From the NCBI RefSeq assembly GCF_002797685.1, contig NZ_PGFH01000002.1:62001-126000 (forward strand): a stretch of DNA of 64,000 nucleotides, read 5' to 3'. The stretch is from Salinibacterium amurskyense. GTDB taxonomy: Bacteria; Actinomycetota; Actinomycetes; Actinomycetales; Microbacteriaceae. The translations under genes and the position numbers were made by a program. The notes beneath the pieces are model-generated. The model saw only the letters and a list, made by a program, of their open reading frames with translations. It did not search any database and was not told the DNA's origin. Below are positions 8,347-15,339 of this stretch, piece by piece (within the stretch, counting starts at the first letter, position 1; each line of letters starts with the position of its first letter).

Positions 8347-9423
8347 GTGAACCCGAGCGTTCCGCCTGCTCGTCGCAGCAACACTCTGAGCTCCTCTCTG
8401 GGGCTCGGGGAGAAACTCTTCGCCTCAAGCGATGAGCGTCGTTTTGCGACGGCAATTGAAAAGGGCCTTGACGAGGTCGAAGCGGGTTTGCTCTCGCACA
8501 TGGGCTTTGCCGACGAGATTGCGGATGCCACGAGCCGCTACCTGCTCGAAGCGGGCGGCAAGCGCGTGCGCCCCGTGCTCGCGCTGCTCACCGCTCAGCT
8601 CGGTGACGGCAATAACGCTGATGTGGTCACGGCGGCTCAAGCCGTAGAGATCACTCACCTCGCTTCGCTTTATCACGACGACGTTATGGACGAGGCGCAG
8701 TTGCGCCGTGGCGTTCCGAGCGCCCAGAACGTGTGGGGCAACTCGGTCGCGATCCTCACCGGCGACCTGCTGTTCGCGCGGGCGAGCAAGCTCATTGCAG
8801 GCTTGGGCTCCGAGGCGCTCATCCTGCAGTCGAACACTTTTGAGCGCCTCTGCCTGGGGCAGCTTCACGAAACTCTGGGGCCGAAGCCCGACGAGAACCC
8901 CGTGGAGCACTACCTGCAGGTGTTGGCTGACAAGACCGGTTCCCTCATTGCGACAGCGGCCGAGGTTGGCGTCATGTTCTCGAACGCGCCGAAGGAGTAC
9001 ACGGTTCCCGTGCGCGACTTTGGCGAGAAGATCGGTGTTGCATTCCAGCTCATTGACGACGTCATTGATCTCTCGGCCGAGACGGGCAAGACGGGCAAGA
9101 AGGCTGGCACCGACCTGCGCAGCGGTGTTGCGACCTTGCCACTGTTGTACCTGCGCGAGCTTGCCCTCACCGACAGTGATGCCGCCGAGCTGCTTACCCG
9201 CATCGAACGCGACGTGAACGCCAACTTCTATGGCGAAGGCGACGAAGCGGCTATTGATGCTGCGGTCACCGACCTGCGCGAGCATGCCGTGACGAAGAAA
9301 ACTTTGGACGAAGCCCGTCGCTGGGGCCGCGAAGCTGTTGAAGCCCTCGCGCCGCTGCCCGATGGTTCGGTCAAGAAAGCGCTGACGCGTTTTGCCGAAA
9401 GCATCGTCGAACGCTCCAACTAG
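8347..9423 (+). CDS. Long-chain polyprenyl diphosphate synthase
   Basis: This trans-prenyltransferase builds the isoprenoid side chain of menaquinone from isopentenyl diphosphate. The 358 residues contain the first Asp-rich motif in LYHDDVMDEAQLRRGVPSAQ, the second in FQLIDDVIDLSAE, and GGKRVRPVLALL near the N-terminus. Bulky residues do not sit directly before the first Asp motif in the way seen in short-chain enzymes, which suits a long-chain product; the exact chain length cannot be read. It starts with GTG, 27 bases after menG, and is probably expressed with it. It might also feed carotenoid precursors, but no carotenoid genes are in view. Confidence 0.92.
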   Translation: MNPSVPPARRSNTLSSSLGLGEKLFASSDERRFATAIEKGLDEVEAGLLSHMGFADEIADATSRYLLEAGGKRVRPVLALLTAQLGDGNNADVVTAAQAVEITHLASLYHDDVMDEAQLRRGVPSAQNVWGNSVAILTGDLLFARASKLIAGLGSEALILQSNTFERLCLGQLHETLGPKPDENPVEHYLQVLADKTGSLIATAAEVGVMFSNAPKEYTVPVRDFGEKIGVAFQLIDDVIDLSAETGKTGKKAGTDLRSGVATLPLLYLRELALTDSDAAELLTRIERDVNANFYGEGDEAAIDAAVTDLREHAVTKKTLDEARRWGREAVEALAPLPDGSVKKALTRFAESIVERSN

Positions 9424-9477
9424 TACGCCCACTCGCCCGCGCCCCGGGCGCACCGAGATGAACGGAAACGACAACTG

Positions 9478-10836
9478 ATGAGCAAGCTACGACTCGCCAT
9501 TGTTGGTGCTGGCCCCGCCGGAATCTACGCCGCTGACATCCTGCTGAAGGCAGAGCGCCAGTTCGACGTATCGATCGACCTTTTCGAGCAGCTTCCTGCA
9601 CCGTATGGTCTCGTACGCTATGGCGTTGCCCCCGACCATCCGCGCATTAAGGGCATTGTCAACGCCCTGCGCGATGTGCTCGACACCGGCAACATCCGCC
9701 TTTTCGGTAACGTCACTTATGGGCGCGACATCACGCTTGACGACCTCAAGAAGCACTACAACGCGGTCATCTTCTCGACCGGTTCGGTGCGGGATGCTCC
9801 GCTGCCGGTCCCCGGAATCGATCTGCCGGGCAGCCACGGTGCCGCCGACTTCGTCAGCTGGTACGACGGCCACCCCGACTACCCGCGCGAGTGGACCCTC
9901 GACGCGAAAGAGACTGCCGTAATCGGCAACGGAAACGTCGCGCTCGACGTCGCCAGAATGCTCGCTAAGCACGCGGATGACCTGCTCCCGACCGAGATTC
10001 CGGCCAACGTTTACGAGGGCCTCAAAGCGAGCCCTGTGACCGACGTGCACGTCTTCGGCCGCCGTGGACCCATGCAGGTGAAGTTCACGCCGCTCGAGCT
10101 ACGCGAACTCGGCGAACTCAACGATGTCGACATGGTCGTTTACGAAGAGGACTTCGACTACGACGACGCATCGAAAGCCGCGATCGAGTCGAACAAGCAG
10201 ATCATGGTGCTCGACCGCATCTTCACGAAGTGGCGCGGCGAAGAAAAGGGCAACGCCTCGCGTCGCCTGCACTTGCACTTCTATGCTGGCCCCGTCGAGG
10301 TGCTCGGCACCGACCGTGTTGAAGGCTTCCGGTACGAGCGCACCAAGCCCGACGGCCAGGGCGGAGTCGTCGGCACCGGCGAGTTCCGCGAGGTTGCGGT
10401 GCAGAGCCTCTACCGTGCTGTTGGTTACTTCGGGTCGCCGCTCGACGGCATCCCGTTCGATGAGAACCGCGGAGTCATTCCTAACCGTGAAGGTCAGGTC
10501 ATTGACGACAACGACGAGCAGGTTCACGGCGTGTACGCAACGGGCTGGATCAAGCGCGGTCCCGTTGGACTCATCGGTCACACCAAGTCTGACGCGATGG
10601 AAACCATCAAGCACGTCATGAACGACCAAGCCAACTGGTGGAGCCCCGAGAACCCCGACGAGCAGGCCATCGTTGATCTCCTGAAGAGCCGTGACGTCGA
10701 GTACACGAACCTGCAGGGGTGGCAGTCGCTGGATGCCCACGAGATCGCTCTGGGCGAGGCTGAAGGCCGTGCGCGCATCAAGCTAGTTGACCGCGACGAA
10801 ATGCTTGCGGCATCCAAAGTCACTGACACGGAGTAG
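9478..10836 (+). CDS. FprA-like ferredoxin-NADP reductase
   Basis: This is a 452-residue FAD/NADPH enzyme of the adrenodoxin-reductase (FprA) type that moves electrons between NADPH and ferredoxins. The N-terminus LRLAIVGAGPAGIYAADILL is the FAD dinucleotide fold. APYGLVRYGVAPDHP follows, then the NADP fold AVIGNGNVALDVARML and VFGRRGPMQVKFTP. The C-terminus has GVYATGWIKRGPVGLIGH, the family's FAD-contacting motif. The order and length agree with mycobacterial FprA. It stands 54 bases after the polyprenyl synthase and ends at a hairpin shared with convergent cls. The redox partner is not in the window. Confidence 0.9.
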   Translation: MSKLRLAIVGAGPAGIYAADILLKAERQFDVSIDLFEQLPAPYGLVRYGVAPDHPRIKGIVNALRDVLDTGNIRLFGNVTYGRDITLDDLKKHYNAVIFSTGSVRDAPLPVPGIDLPGSHGAADFVSWYDGHPDYPREWTLDAKETAVIGNGNVALDVARMLAKHADDLLPTEIPANVYEGLKASPVTDVHVFGRRGPMQVKFTPLELRELGELNDVDMVVYEEDFDYDDASKAAIESNKQIMVLDRIFTKWRGEEKGNASRRLHLHFYAGPVEVLGTDRVEGFRYERTKPDGQGGVVGTGEFREVAVQSLYRAVGYFGSPLDGIPFDENRGVIPNREGQVIDDNDEQVHGVYATGWIKRGPVGLIGHTKSDAMETIKHVMNDQANWWSPENPDEQAIVDLLKSRDVEYTNLQGWQSLDAHEIALGEAEGRARIKLVDRDEMLAASKVTDTE

Positions 10837-10871
10837 GGCGGAGGCTCCAAGCGGGGCTATCGCAACACTCG

Positions 10872-10896
10872 CGGTGCAGCAGTATCTGCCGCACCG
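10872..10896. terminator. Hairpin between convergent genes
   Basis: CGGTGC and GCACCG form an outer stem, with CAG/CTG pairing inside. It sits in the 71-base gap between the stop codons of the FprA-like gene and cls, where a bidirectional terminator would be expected. No long T-run is present. Confidence 0.4.
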
Positions 10897-10907
10897 TTAG
10901 TGAAGGG

Positions 10908-12383
10908 CTACTGAACCGCGGCGGTGAGGCGCGCAAGGTTGTCGAGCACCTTTGACCGCCGCGGGCGCTTCATCCACTCTTCGAGAGTGAGTTCTCGGCT
11001 GACACTGCGGTATTCGGCTTCGAGCTGGCGCATGTCTGCAATAAATTCGGCACCGCGAACCATCACGGAGATTTCGAGGTTGAGGCTGAACGAGCGCATG
11101 TCCATGTTGCTCGAACCGATCACGGCGACCTGGTCGTCGATCGTGAAGTGCTTGGCGTGCAAGACGGTCGGCTTCGGGAACAGCCAGATCTTCACTCCCG
11201 CCTTCAATAGCGTCTCGTAGTAGCTGCGCTGTGCGTGATAAACGAGGGCTTGGTCGCCGACCTCGGAGACGAATAGCTGCACGTCGAGCCCGCTCTGGGC
11301 TGCCGTTGTGATGGCGTAGAGCATGGAGTCATCCGGCACGAAATAGGGGCTCGTGATGATGACCCGCTTCTGGGCTGCGTAGAGCAAGGAGTTGAACAGT
11401 CGAAGGTTGTTCTCACCCTCAAATCCCGGCCCGCTCGGCACCACCTGCGCGTCGAGGCTGGCGGGGGATTCTGCAGTCAGGGCGAGGCTTCCCTCTCGCA
11501 CGAGCAGTTCATCCGTCTCGCTGTACCAGTCGGTGATGAAGAGCGCGTTGATTCCCGAAACGATGGGGCCCTCGAAGCGCACCATGAGGTCTTTCCATTC
11601 GAGGCCGCGCTTGAGGTTGGAGCGCTTGTTGTACGAGGAATCGACCATGTTCTGCGAACCGGTGAACGCAACGTTGCCGTCGATAATGAGGAGCTTGCGG
11701 TGGTTGCGCAGGTCGGGACGCTGAAACTTCCACTTGAGAGGTTGGACCGGCAGCATGACGCGCCAGTCGACACCGATCTTTTTGAGGTGACGGATCGTAG
11801 CGAGATAGCCCGGAGCCCGCAGCGAGGCGATGTGGTCGAGAAGCACCCGCACCCGAACGCCGCGCTCCACCGCCCGTTCGAGCGCGTCGAAGAATGGACG
11901 AGTGGTGTCGTCGAGGCTAAGAATGTAGAACTCGACGTGCACAAAGCGGGATGCTGTGTCGACCTCGGCGGTCATGGCGTCGAGCGACTCTTCGTAGTGA
12001 GAGTGCAGCGTTGCCGAGTTGCCGCCGACGAGCGGCATTGCGCCAAGAGTGCGGTTGAGTTCGACGACGGGCTCAAGCCATGAGGGCCAAGGCTGATCTT
12101 GCTTGACCTGATCCATGCCCTCCGTCGACTCGACGATGAACTGGTTGATCTCCGACTGCTTGTCGCGGCGGCCCTTGGGGAGCTTGCGGCTGCCGAAAAT
12201 CAGGAACAGCAGGATGCCGACGTACGGGATGAAGAAGATGGCGAGCAGCCAGGCCATGGCGGTCTGCGGTCGCCGATTGCGCGGAACGTAAATGATCGAC
12301 AGCACGCGAATCGCAAAGTCGATGACGACAAGAGCAGTGGCGAGAATCGCCGTAAAGCTGAAGTCAATGCTGCCCAAGTCCAT
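10908..12383 (-). CDS. cls: Cardiolipin synthase
   Basis: Cls makes cardiolipin by phospholipase-D-type chemistry at the membrane. The 491-residue protein starts with two membrane helices (PLDc_N region, ending FLIFGSRKLPKGRR) and has two HKD motifs: NHRKLLIIDGNVAFTGSQN (about residue 225) and HAKHFTIDDQVAVIGSSNMD (about residue 410). Both His-Lys-Asp sets look intact. The start has TAGACT six bases upstream (12390-12395) and no ribosome binding site, so it is predicted to be leaderless. Bacterial cls naming is by family and length; a related phosphatidyltransferase role is possible. Confidence 0.93.
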   Translation of the reverse strand: MDLGSIDFSFTAILATALVVIDFAIRVLSIIYVPRNRRPQTAMAWLLAIFFIPYVGILLFLIFGSRKLPKGRRDKQSEINQFIVESTEGMDQVKQDQPWPSWLEPVVELNRTLGAMPLVGGNSATLHSHYEESLDAMTAEVDTASRFVHVEFYILSLDDTTRPFFDALERAVERGVRVRVLLDHIASLRAPGYLATIRHLKKIGVDWRVMLPVQPLKWKFQRPDLRNHRKLLIIDGNVAFTGSQNMVDSSYNKRSNLKRGLEWKDLMVRFEGPIVSGINALFITDWYSETDELLVREGSLALTAESPASLDAQVVPSGPGFEGENNLRLFNSLLYAAQKRVIITSPYFVPDDSMLYAITTAAQSGLDVQLFVSEVGDQALVYHAQRSYYETLLKAGVKIWLFPKPTVLHAKHFTIDDQVAVIGSSNMDMRSFSLNLEISVMVRGAEFIADMRQLEAEYRSVSRELTLEEWMKRPRRSKVLDNLARLTAAVQ

Positions 12384-12389
12384 GGGCGA

Positions 12390-12395
12390 AGTCTA
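12390..12395 (-). promoter_or_regulatory. -10 box of leaderless cls promoter
   Basis: Read on the minus strand, TAGACT is followed by TCGCCC and the cls ATG. It is squeezed against the yajQ terminator hairpin at 12400-12425. Confidence 0.6.
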
Positions 12396-12399
12396 ACGA

Positions 12400-12425
12400 G
12401 TTCCCCCGCGATTCAGCGGGGGAAC
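12400..12425 (-). terminator. Terminator of the yajQ gene
   Basis: GTTCCCCCGC and GCGGGGGAAC form a perfect 10-base stem around a six-base loop, 19 bases past the yajQ stop codon on the minus strand. The downstream tract (TCGTTAG) is only weakly T-rich. The cls promoter lies directly beyond it. Confidence 0.65.
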
Positions 12426-12443
12426 ATCCATGCTGGAGAGTTG

Positions 12444-12932
12444 TTAGCGGAAGTTCACGAACTGGAGAGCAACTTCCAGATCTTTGCCCTTGAGCAGCGC
12501 CATCGTCGACTGCAGGTCATCGCGGCTCTTCGACTGCACGCGCAGCTCATCGCCCTGAATCTGTGACTTGACGCTCTTAGGAGCTTCGTCGCGAATGATC
12601 TTGGAAATCTTCTTGGCGTCTTCAGACGAGATGCCGTTCTTGAGGCTGATCTCGATGCGGTATTCCTTGCCGCTGGGGAAGGGCTCACCCGCGTCGAGGC
12701 TGCGCAGCGAAATGCCGCGCTTGATGAACTTGGCCTCGAGCACCTCGAGAACAGCTTTCACGCGCTCTTCCGCACTTGCCTTGAGAAGAAGCTTCTCGCC
12801 GGTCCACTCCACCGAAGCGCCTACGCCTTTGAAGTCGTAGCGCTGAGCAAGCTCCTTTTGCGCCTGGTTGACGGCGTTTTCCGCCTCCATTTGGTCAACT
12901 TTGCTCACAATGTCAAACGAAGAATCAGCCAT
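12444..12932 (-). CDS. YajQ-family nucleotide-binding protein
   Basis: This 162-residue protein matches the YajQ/UPF0234 family: [20 protein letters not shown] at the start, [14 protein letters not shown], and the C-terminal [19 protein letters not shown] followed by LQFVNFR. The fold is two ferredoxin-like domains. Some members bind cyclic di-GMP, but in actinobacteria the ligand and role are not settled. A TAGCAT box lies six bases before the ATG with no ribosome binding site, so the mRNA is probably leaderless. It is transcribed alone and ends at a strong hairpin. Confidence 0.92.
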   Translation of the reverse strand: MADSSFDIVSKVDQMEAENAVNQAQKELAQRYDFKGVGASVEWTGEKLLLKASAEERVKAVLEVLEAKFIKRGISLRSLDAGEPFPSGKEYRIEISLKNGISSEDAKKISKIIRDEAPKSVKSQIQGDELRVQSKSRDDLQSTMALLKGKDLEVALQFVNFR

Positions 12933-12938
12933 ATCCCC

Positions 12939-12944
12939 ATGCTA
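12939..12944 (-). promoter_or_regulatory. -10 box of leaderless yajQ promoter
   Basis: Read on the minus strand, TAGCAT is followed by GGGGAT and the ATG at 12932. The GGGGA stretch is too close to the start to act as a ribosome binding site. Confidence 0.55.
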
Positions 12945-13066
12945 CCCGGGCAACGCCCAGAACTCCTGCAGGCCAGTTTTGCCGAAGTGGTCACACGGCG
13001 CTCAGATTCCTTGTATCCTTGTCCAGCGCGTTCGGTCAGATGAATACATGTGGCCGGAGGCGTCTT

Positions 13067-13148
13067 GGCGAGTTACCCAAGTGGCCAAAGGGATCTGACT
13101 GTAAATCAGACTGCTTCGCATTCGGGGGTTCGAATCCCTCACTCGCCA
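13067..13148 (+). tRNA. tRNA-Tyr (anticodon GTA)
   Basis: The acceptor stem GGCGAGT pairs with ACTCGCC. The anticodon stem TCTGA/TCAGA encloses CTGTAAA with GTA at 13101-13103. A long variable arm is present, as expected for bacterial tRNA-Tyr, and the T-arm contains TTCGAAT. The 3' CCA is encoded (13149-13151). A strong terminator follows at 13158-13192. Confidence 0.97.
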
Positions 13149-13157
13149 CCACTTATT

Positions 13158-13192
13158 CGAAAGGCCCCGCGCGCACAGTGCGGGGCCTTTCG
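13158..13192 (+). terminator. Terminator of tRNA-Tyr
   Basis: A perfect 13-base stem (CGAAAGGCCCCGC with GCGGGGCCTTTCG) encloses a nine-base loop, with a T-triplet inside the 3' arm. It ends on the first base of a possible GTG for the next gene, which argues for the later GTG at 13207. Confidence 0.8.
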
Positions 13193-13206
13193 TGAATAAT
13201 GGGCGC

Positions 13207-14319
13207 GTGAATCCAACTACTCCACCCGAGAGTCCATCGTTTCGTAGCCGACTCGCTCAGTTTGTCGACTCCGCCCTCGTTCAGAATTTCGTTCTCGCGG
13301 TCATTGTGATCAATGCGGTGATCATTGCCCTTGCAACCACAGCAGACGAGGGCACAACGACGTACGACGTGCTCCATTTCTTGGACTCAATTGCGCTCGT
13401 TGTTTTCGTGATCGAGCTCGTTCTCAAGCTCGTCGCTTACGGCCCTAAGCGTTTCTTCACCGACGGCTGGTCGGTGTTCGACTTCATCGTGGTGGCGATC
13501 GCGCTTGTGCCCAGTTCTGGACCACTTTCTGTTCTTCGCGCACTTCGAGTGCTCCGCATCCTGCGCGTCATCAAGTTTCTTCCTCAGGTGCGGATGGTCG
13601 TTGAAGCGCTGCTTCGCTCGTTCCCCGGTATCGGCGCCATCGCCCTGCTGATGTCTCTCGTCTTCTTCGTGGCATCCGTGATGTCGACGGAACTCTTCGG
13701 AGACCAGTTCCCCGACTGGTTCGGCTCAATCGGCAAGTCGACGTACTCGCTGTTCCAGATCATGACGCTCGAGAGCTGGTCGATGGGAATCGTGCGCCCG
13801 ATCATGGAAGTGATGCCGATGGCGTGGCTGTTCTTCGTGCCTTTCATCCTGATCGCCGCCTTCATCACCCTCAACCTCTTCATCGCCGTAATTGTCGACA
13901 CCATGCAATCTCTGCGCATCGAACGCGAAGAGGCAGTGCAGGCCGAGGCTGACCGTGTTGACCCGCCCGTCGCGCTCGACCTCGACAACGACGAGCTCGC
14001 TCATGTGATTCGCAGCCTGGGGCGGCTGACGTCATCCGCTGACAGCCGGCCAGAAGTGCTGCGGATGTGGGGAGTCGACAACGCTGATGCCCTACGGGAA
14101 GACGTGCTGCGGTTGCAGAGCGCGCTCGCCGGCAGCCACGAGCTTTCTCACGCGGACTGGGCGAAGACGCTGTTCGCCGCCGACCTCGCTCTCGTGGCCG
14201 GAACGCCTCAGAAGACAGCGCCCGAGGAGCGGGCCGCCGCAGACGAGGCTGCGCTGGCGCTGTCACGTGCGCTTCGAGCCAGACTCGAAACGCATGAGTA
14301 CGCGACGAGTGCGGCCTAG
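13207..14319 (+). CDS. Voltage-gated sodium channel, NaChBac type
   Basis: This single-domain, six-helix ion channel assembles as a tetramer in the membrane. S1 begins about QNFVLAVIVINAVIIALAT. The voltage sensor S4 reads SVLRALRVLRILRVIKFL with Arg at every third position. The pore has the selectivity filter MTLESWSMG, and TLESW is the filter of bacterial sodium channels. S6 is LFFVPFILIAAFITLNLFIA, followed by a long cytoplasmic tail (about 140 residues) that is acidic and probably coiled. GTG at 13207 (370 residues) is preferred, because GTG at 13192 lies inside the tRNA terminator; AATAAT six bases upstream could be its -10 box. The TAG stop starts the promoter box of the next gene. Confidence 0.9.
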   Translation: MNPTTPPESPSFRSRLAQFVDSALVQNFVLAVIVINAVIIALATTADEGTTTYDVLHFLDSIALVVFVIELVLKLVAYGPKRFFTDGWSVFDFIVVAIALVPSSGPLSVLRALRVLRILRVIKFLPQVRMVVEALLRSFPGIGAIALLMSLVFFVASVMSTELFGDQFPDWFGSIGKSTYSLFQIMTLESWSMGIVRPIMEVMPMAWLFFVPFILIAAFITLNLFIAVIVDTMQSLRIEREEAVQAEADRVDPPVALDLDNDELAHVIRSLGRLTSSADSRPEVLRMWGVDNADALREDVLRLQSALAGSHELSHADWAKTLFAADLALVAGTPQKTAPEERAAADEAALALSRALRARLETHEYATSAA

Positions 14320-14322
14320 GCT
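14317..14322 (+). promoter_or_regulatory. -10 box of leaderless promoter for the phosphatase gene
   Basis: TAGGCT is followed by six bases (GGAGTA) and ATG at 14329. Its first three bases are the channel gene's stop codon. The GGAG directly before the ATG could also act as a very close ribosome binding site. Confidence 0.5.
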
Positions 14323-14328
14323 GGAGTA

Positions 14329-15129
14329 ATGCCTCACGACGAACTCTTGGATCTCGCCCGCAGCGTTGCAACGCAAGCCGCCGAGCTTGTTGCTCAACGG
14401 CGCATAGGAGGAGTCGCGGTCGCCGACCGTAAAACTTCCTCGGTGGATGTGGTGACTCACGCCGACCGCGAGAGCGAACAGCTCATTCGCACCCTCCTTG
14501 CCGACGCTCGCCCCGAAGACGGTTTTCTGGGCGAGGAGAGCGGAGCAGAACGTGGCACGAGTGGACTGACCTGGGTCGTTGATCCGATCGATGGCACTGT
14601 GAACTATCTCTACGGCATCCCGCATTATGCGATCAGCATTGCCGTCGTTGAGGGTGAGCCTGAACCCTCATCGTGGAAGGCGCTCGCCGGTGCCGTCGTG
14701 AACTTGGGCGCGGGGGAGACCTACACGGGCACGCTCGGCGGTGGTTCCCACCTCAACGGCCAACCGCTGCACGTGGCTGACGAAGTAGACCTCTCTGAAG
14801 CGCTCATCGCAACGGGATTTGCGTACCTGCAGGAATTGCGCGTGGAGCAGGGGCGAGTAATTGCAGACCTTCTCCCACAGGTGCGCGATATTCGCCGCAT
14901 GGGAACGGCATCCTTGGACCTCTGCATGGTGGCCTCGGGGCGAGTCAACGCGTACTTCGAGCGAAGCCTGAATCCGTGGGATCACGCGGCCGGTGCGCTT
15001 ATTGCCCGCGAGGCCGGGGCGACCGTGAAGGGGCGTGGAACCGAGGCGGAAGGTAAGGACTTTATCCTCGCTGCGGAACCAGCCGTTGCTCAGAAACTTG
15101 AGGCAGTATTGAAGCAGCTAAACGCGTAA
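14329..15129 (+). CDS. Inositol-monophosphatase family protein
   Basis: The 266-residue protein has the family metal-binding motifs: GEESGAERG (Glu), WVVDPIDGTVNYLYGIPHYA (Asp-Pro-Ile-Asp-Gly-Thr), and the C-terminal NPWDHAAGALIAREAGATV. These coordinate Mg ions for phosphomonoester hydrolysis in the cytoplasm. In actinobacteria such enzymes act on inositol-1-phosphate (for mycothiol or phosphatidylinositol), histidinol phosphate or 3'-phosphoadenylate, and the sequence does not decide among them. It starts nine bases after the channel gene, probably from its own leaderless promoter. Confidence 0.88.
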   Translation: MPHDELLDLARSVATQAAELVAQRRIGGVAVADRKTSSVDVVTHADRESEQLIRTLLADARPEDGFLGEESGAERGTSGLTWVVDPIDGTVNYLYGIPHYAISIAVVEGEPEPSSWKALAGAVVNLGAGETYTGTLGGGSHLNGQPLHVADEVDLSEALIATGFAYLQELRVEQGRVIADLLPQVRDIRRMGTASLDLCMVASGRVNAYFERSLNPWDHAAGALIAREAGATVKGRGTEAEGKDFILAAEPAVAQKLEAVLKQLNA

Positions 15130-15130
15130 G

Positions 15131-15168
15131 TAGACCACTTAAAAAAGGTCTGGCAACTAGACCACTTG
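15131..15168 (+). repeat. TAGACCACTT direct repeats with competing hairpins
   Basis: TAGACCACTT occurs at 15131-15140 and again at 15158-15167. GGTCT at 15147-15151 can pair with AGACC of either copy, so two mutually exclusive hairpins are possible. A 12-base version, CTAGACCACTTG (15157-15168), recurs exactly at 19642-19653, upstream of the other cell-wall protein gene. It may be a shared regulator site. Confidence 0.45.
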
Positions 15169-15173
15169 CACGC

Positions 15174-15179
15174 TAGCCT
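15174..15179 (+). promoter_or_regulatory. Possible -10 box for the M23 transcript
   Basis: TAGCCT would start transcription near 15186, giving a leader of about 88 bases before the short ORF at 15274. The leader contains the small hairpin CACCT-AGC-AGGTG at 15242-15254. Confidence 0.35.
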
Positions 15180-15273
15180 TTATGAATCTGTTACCCGCGC
15201 AACCCGACCTGCGTGGGTCAATCACCCGAATTATGCATTCACACCTAGCAGGTGAATCGCGTGGAGGAGAAGA

Positions 15274-15339
15274 ATGTTGCTGACGAGCGCTTACGCCGCA
15301 GTGACGTTCTCCTCCCGCCACCCAGGGCTCGGTATATGA
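15274..15339 (+). CDS. 21-codon upstream ORF coupled to the M23 peptidase gene
   Basis: A strong ribosome binding site (GGAGGAG, 15263-15269) stands at ideal distance from ATG 15274. The 21-codon frame begins MLLTSAYAAV and ends PGLGI. Its TGA overlaps the ATG of the M23 gene (ATGA, 15336-15339), the classic layout for translational coupling. The M23 ATG has no ribosome binding site of its own. The peptide resembles no known leader. Its job may be to load ribosomes for the peptidase, or to sense something during translation. The other reading, a GTG start for the peptidase at 15252, would place the ribosome binding site inside the gene. Confidence 0.6.
   Translation: MLLTSAYAAVTFSSRHPGLGI

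Noticed and set aside
15131-15273. ydaO-type (c-di-AMP) riboswitch upstream of the M23 peptidase
   Set aside because: Actinobacterial wall hydrolases often have one, but the conserved ydaO sequence blocks are not visible and the leader is too short.
15252-15335. GTG at 15252 as start of the M23 peptidase
   Set aside because: The strong ribosome binding site at 15263-15269 would then lie inside the gene and the ATGA overlap at 15336 would be unexplained. It is kept as an alternative only.
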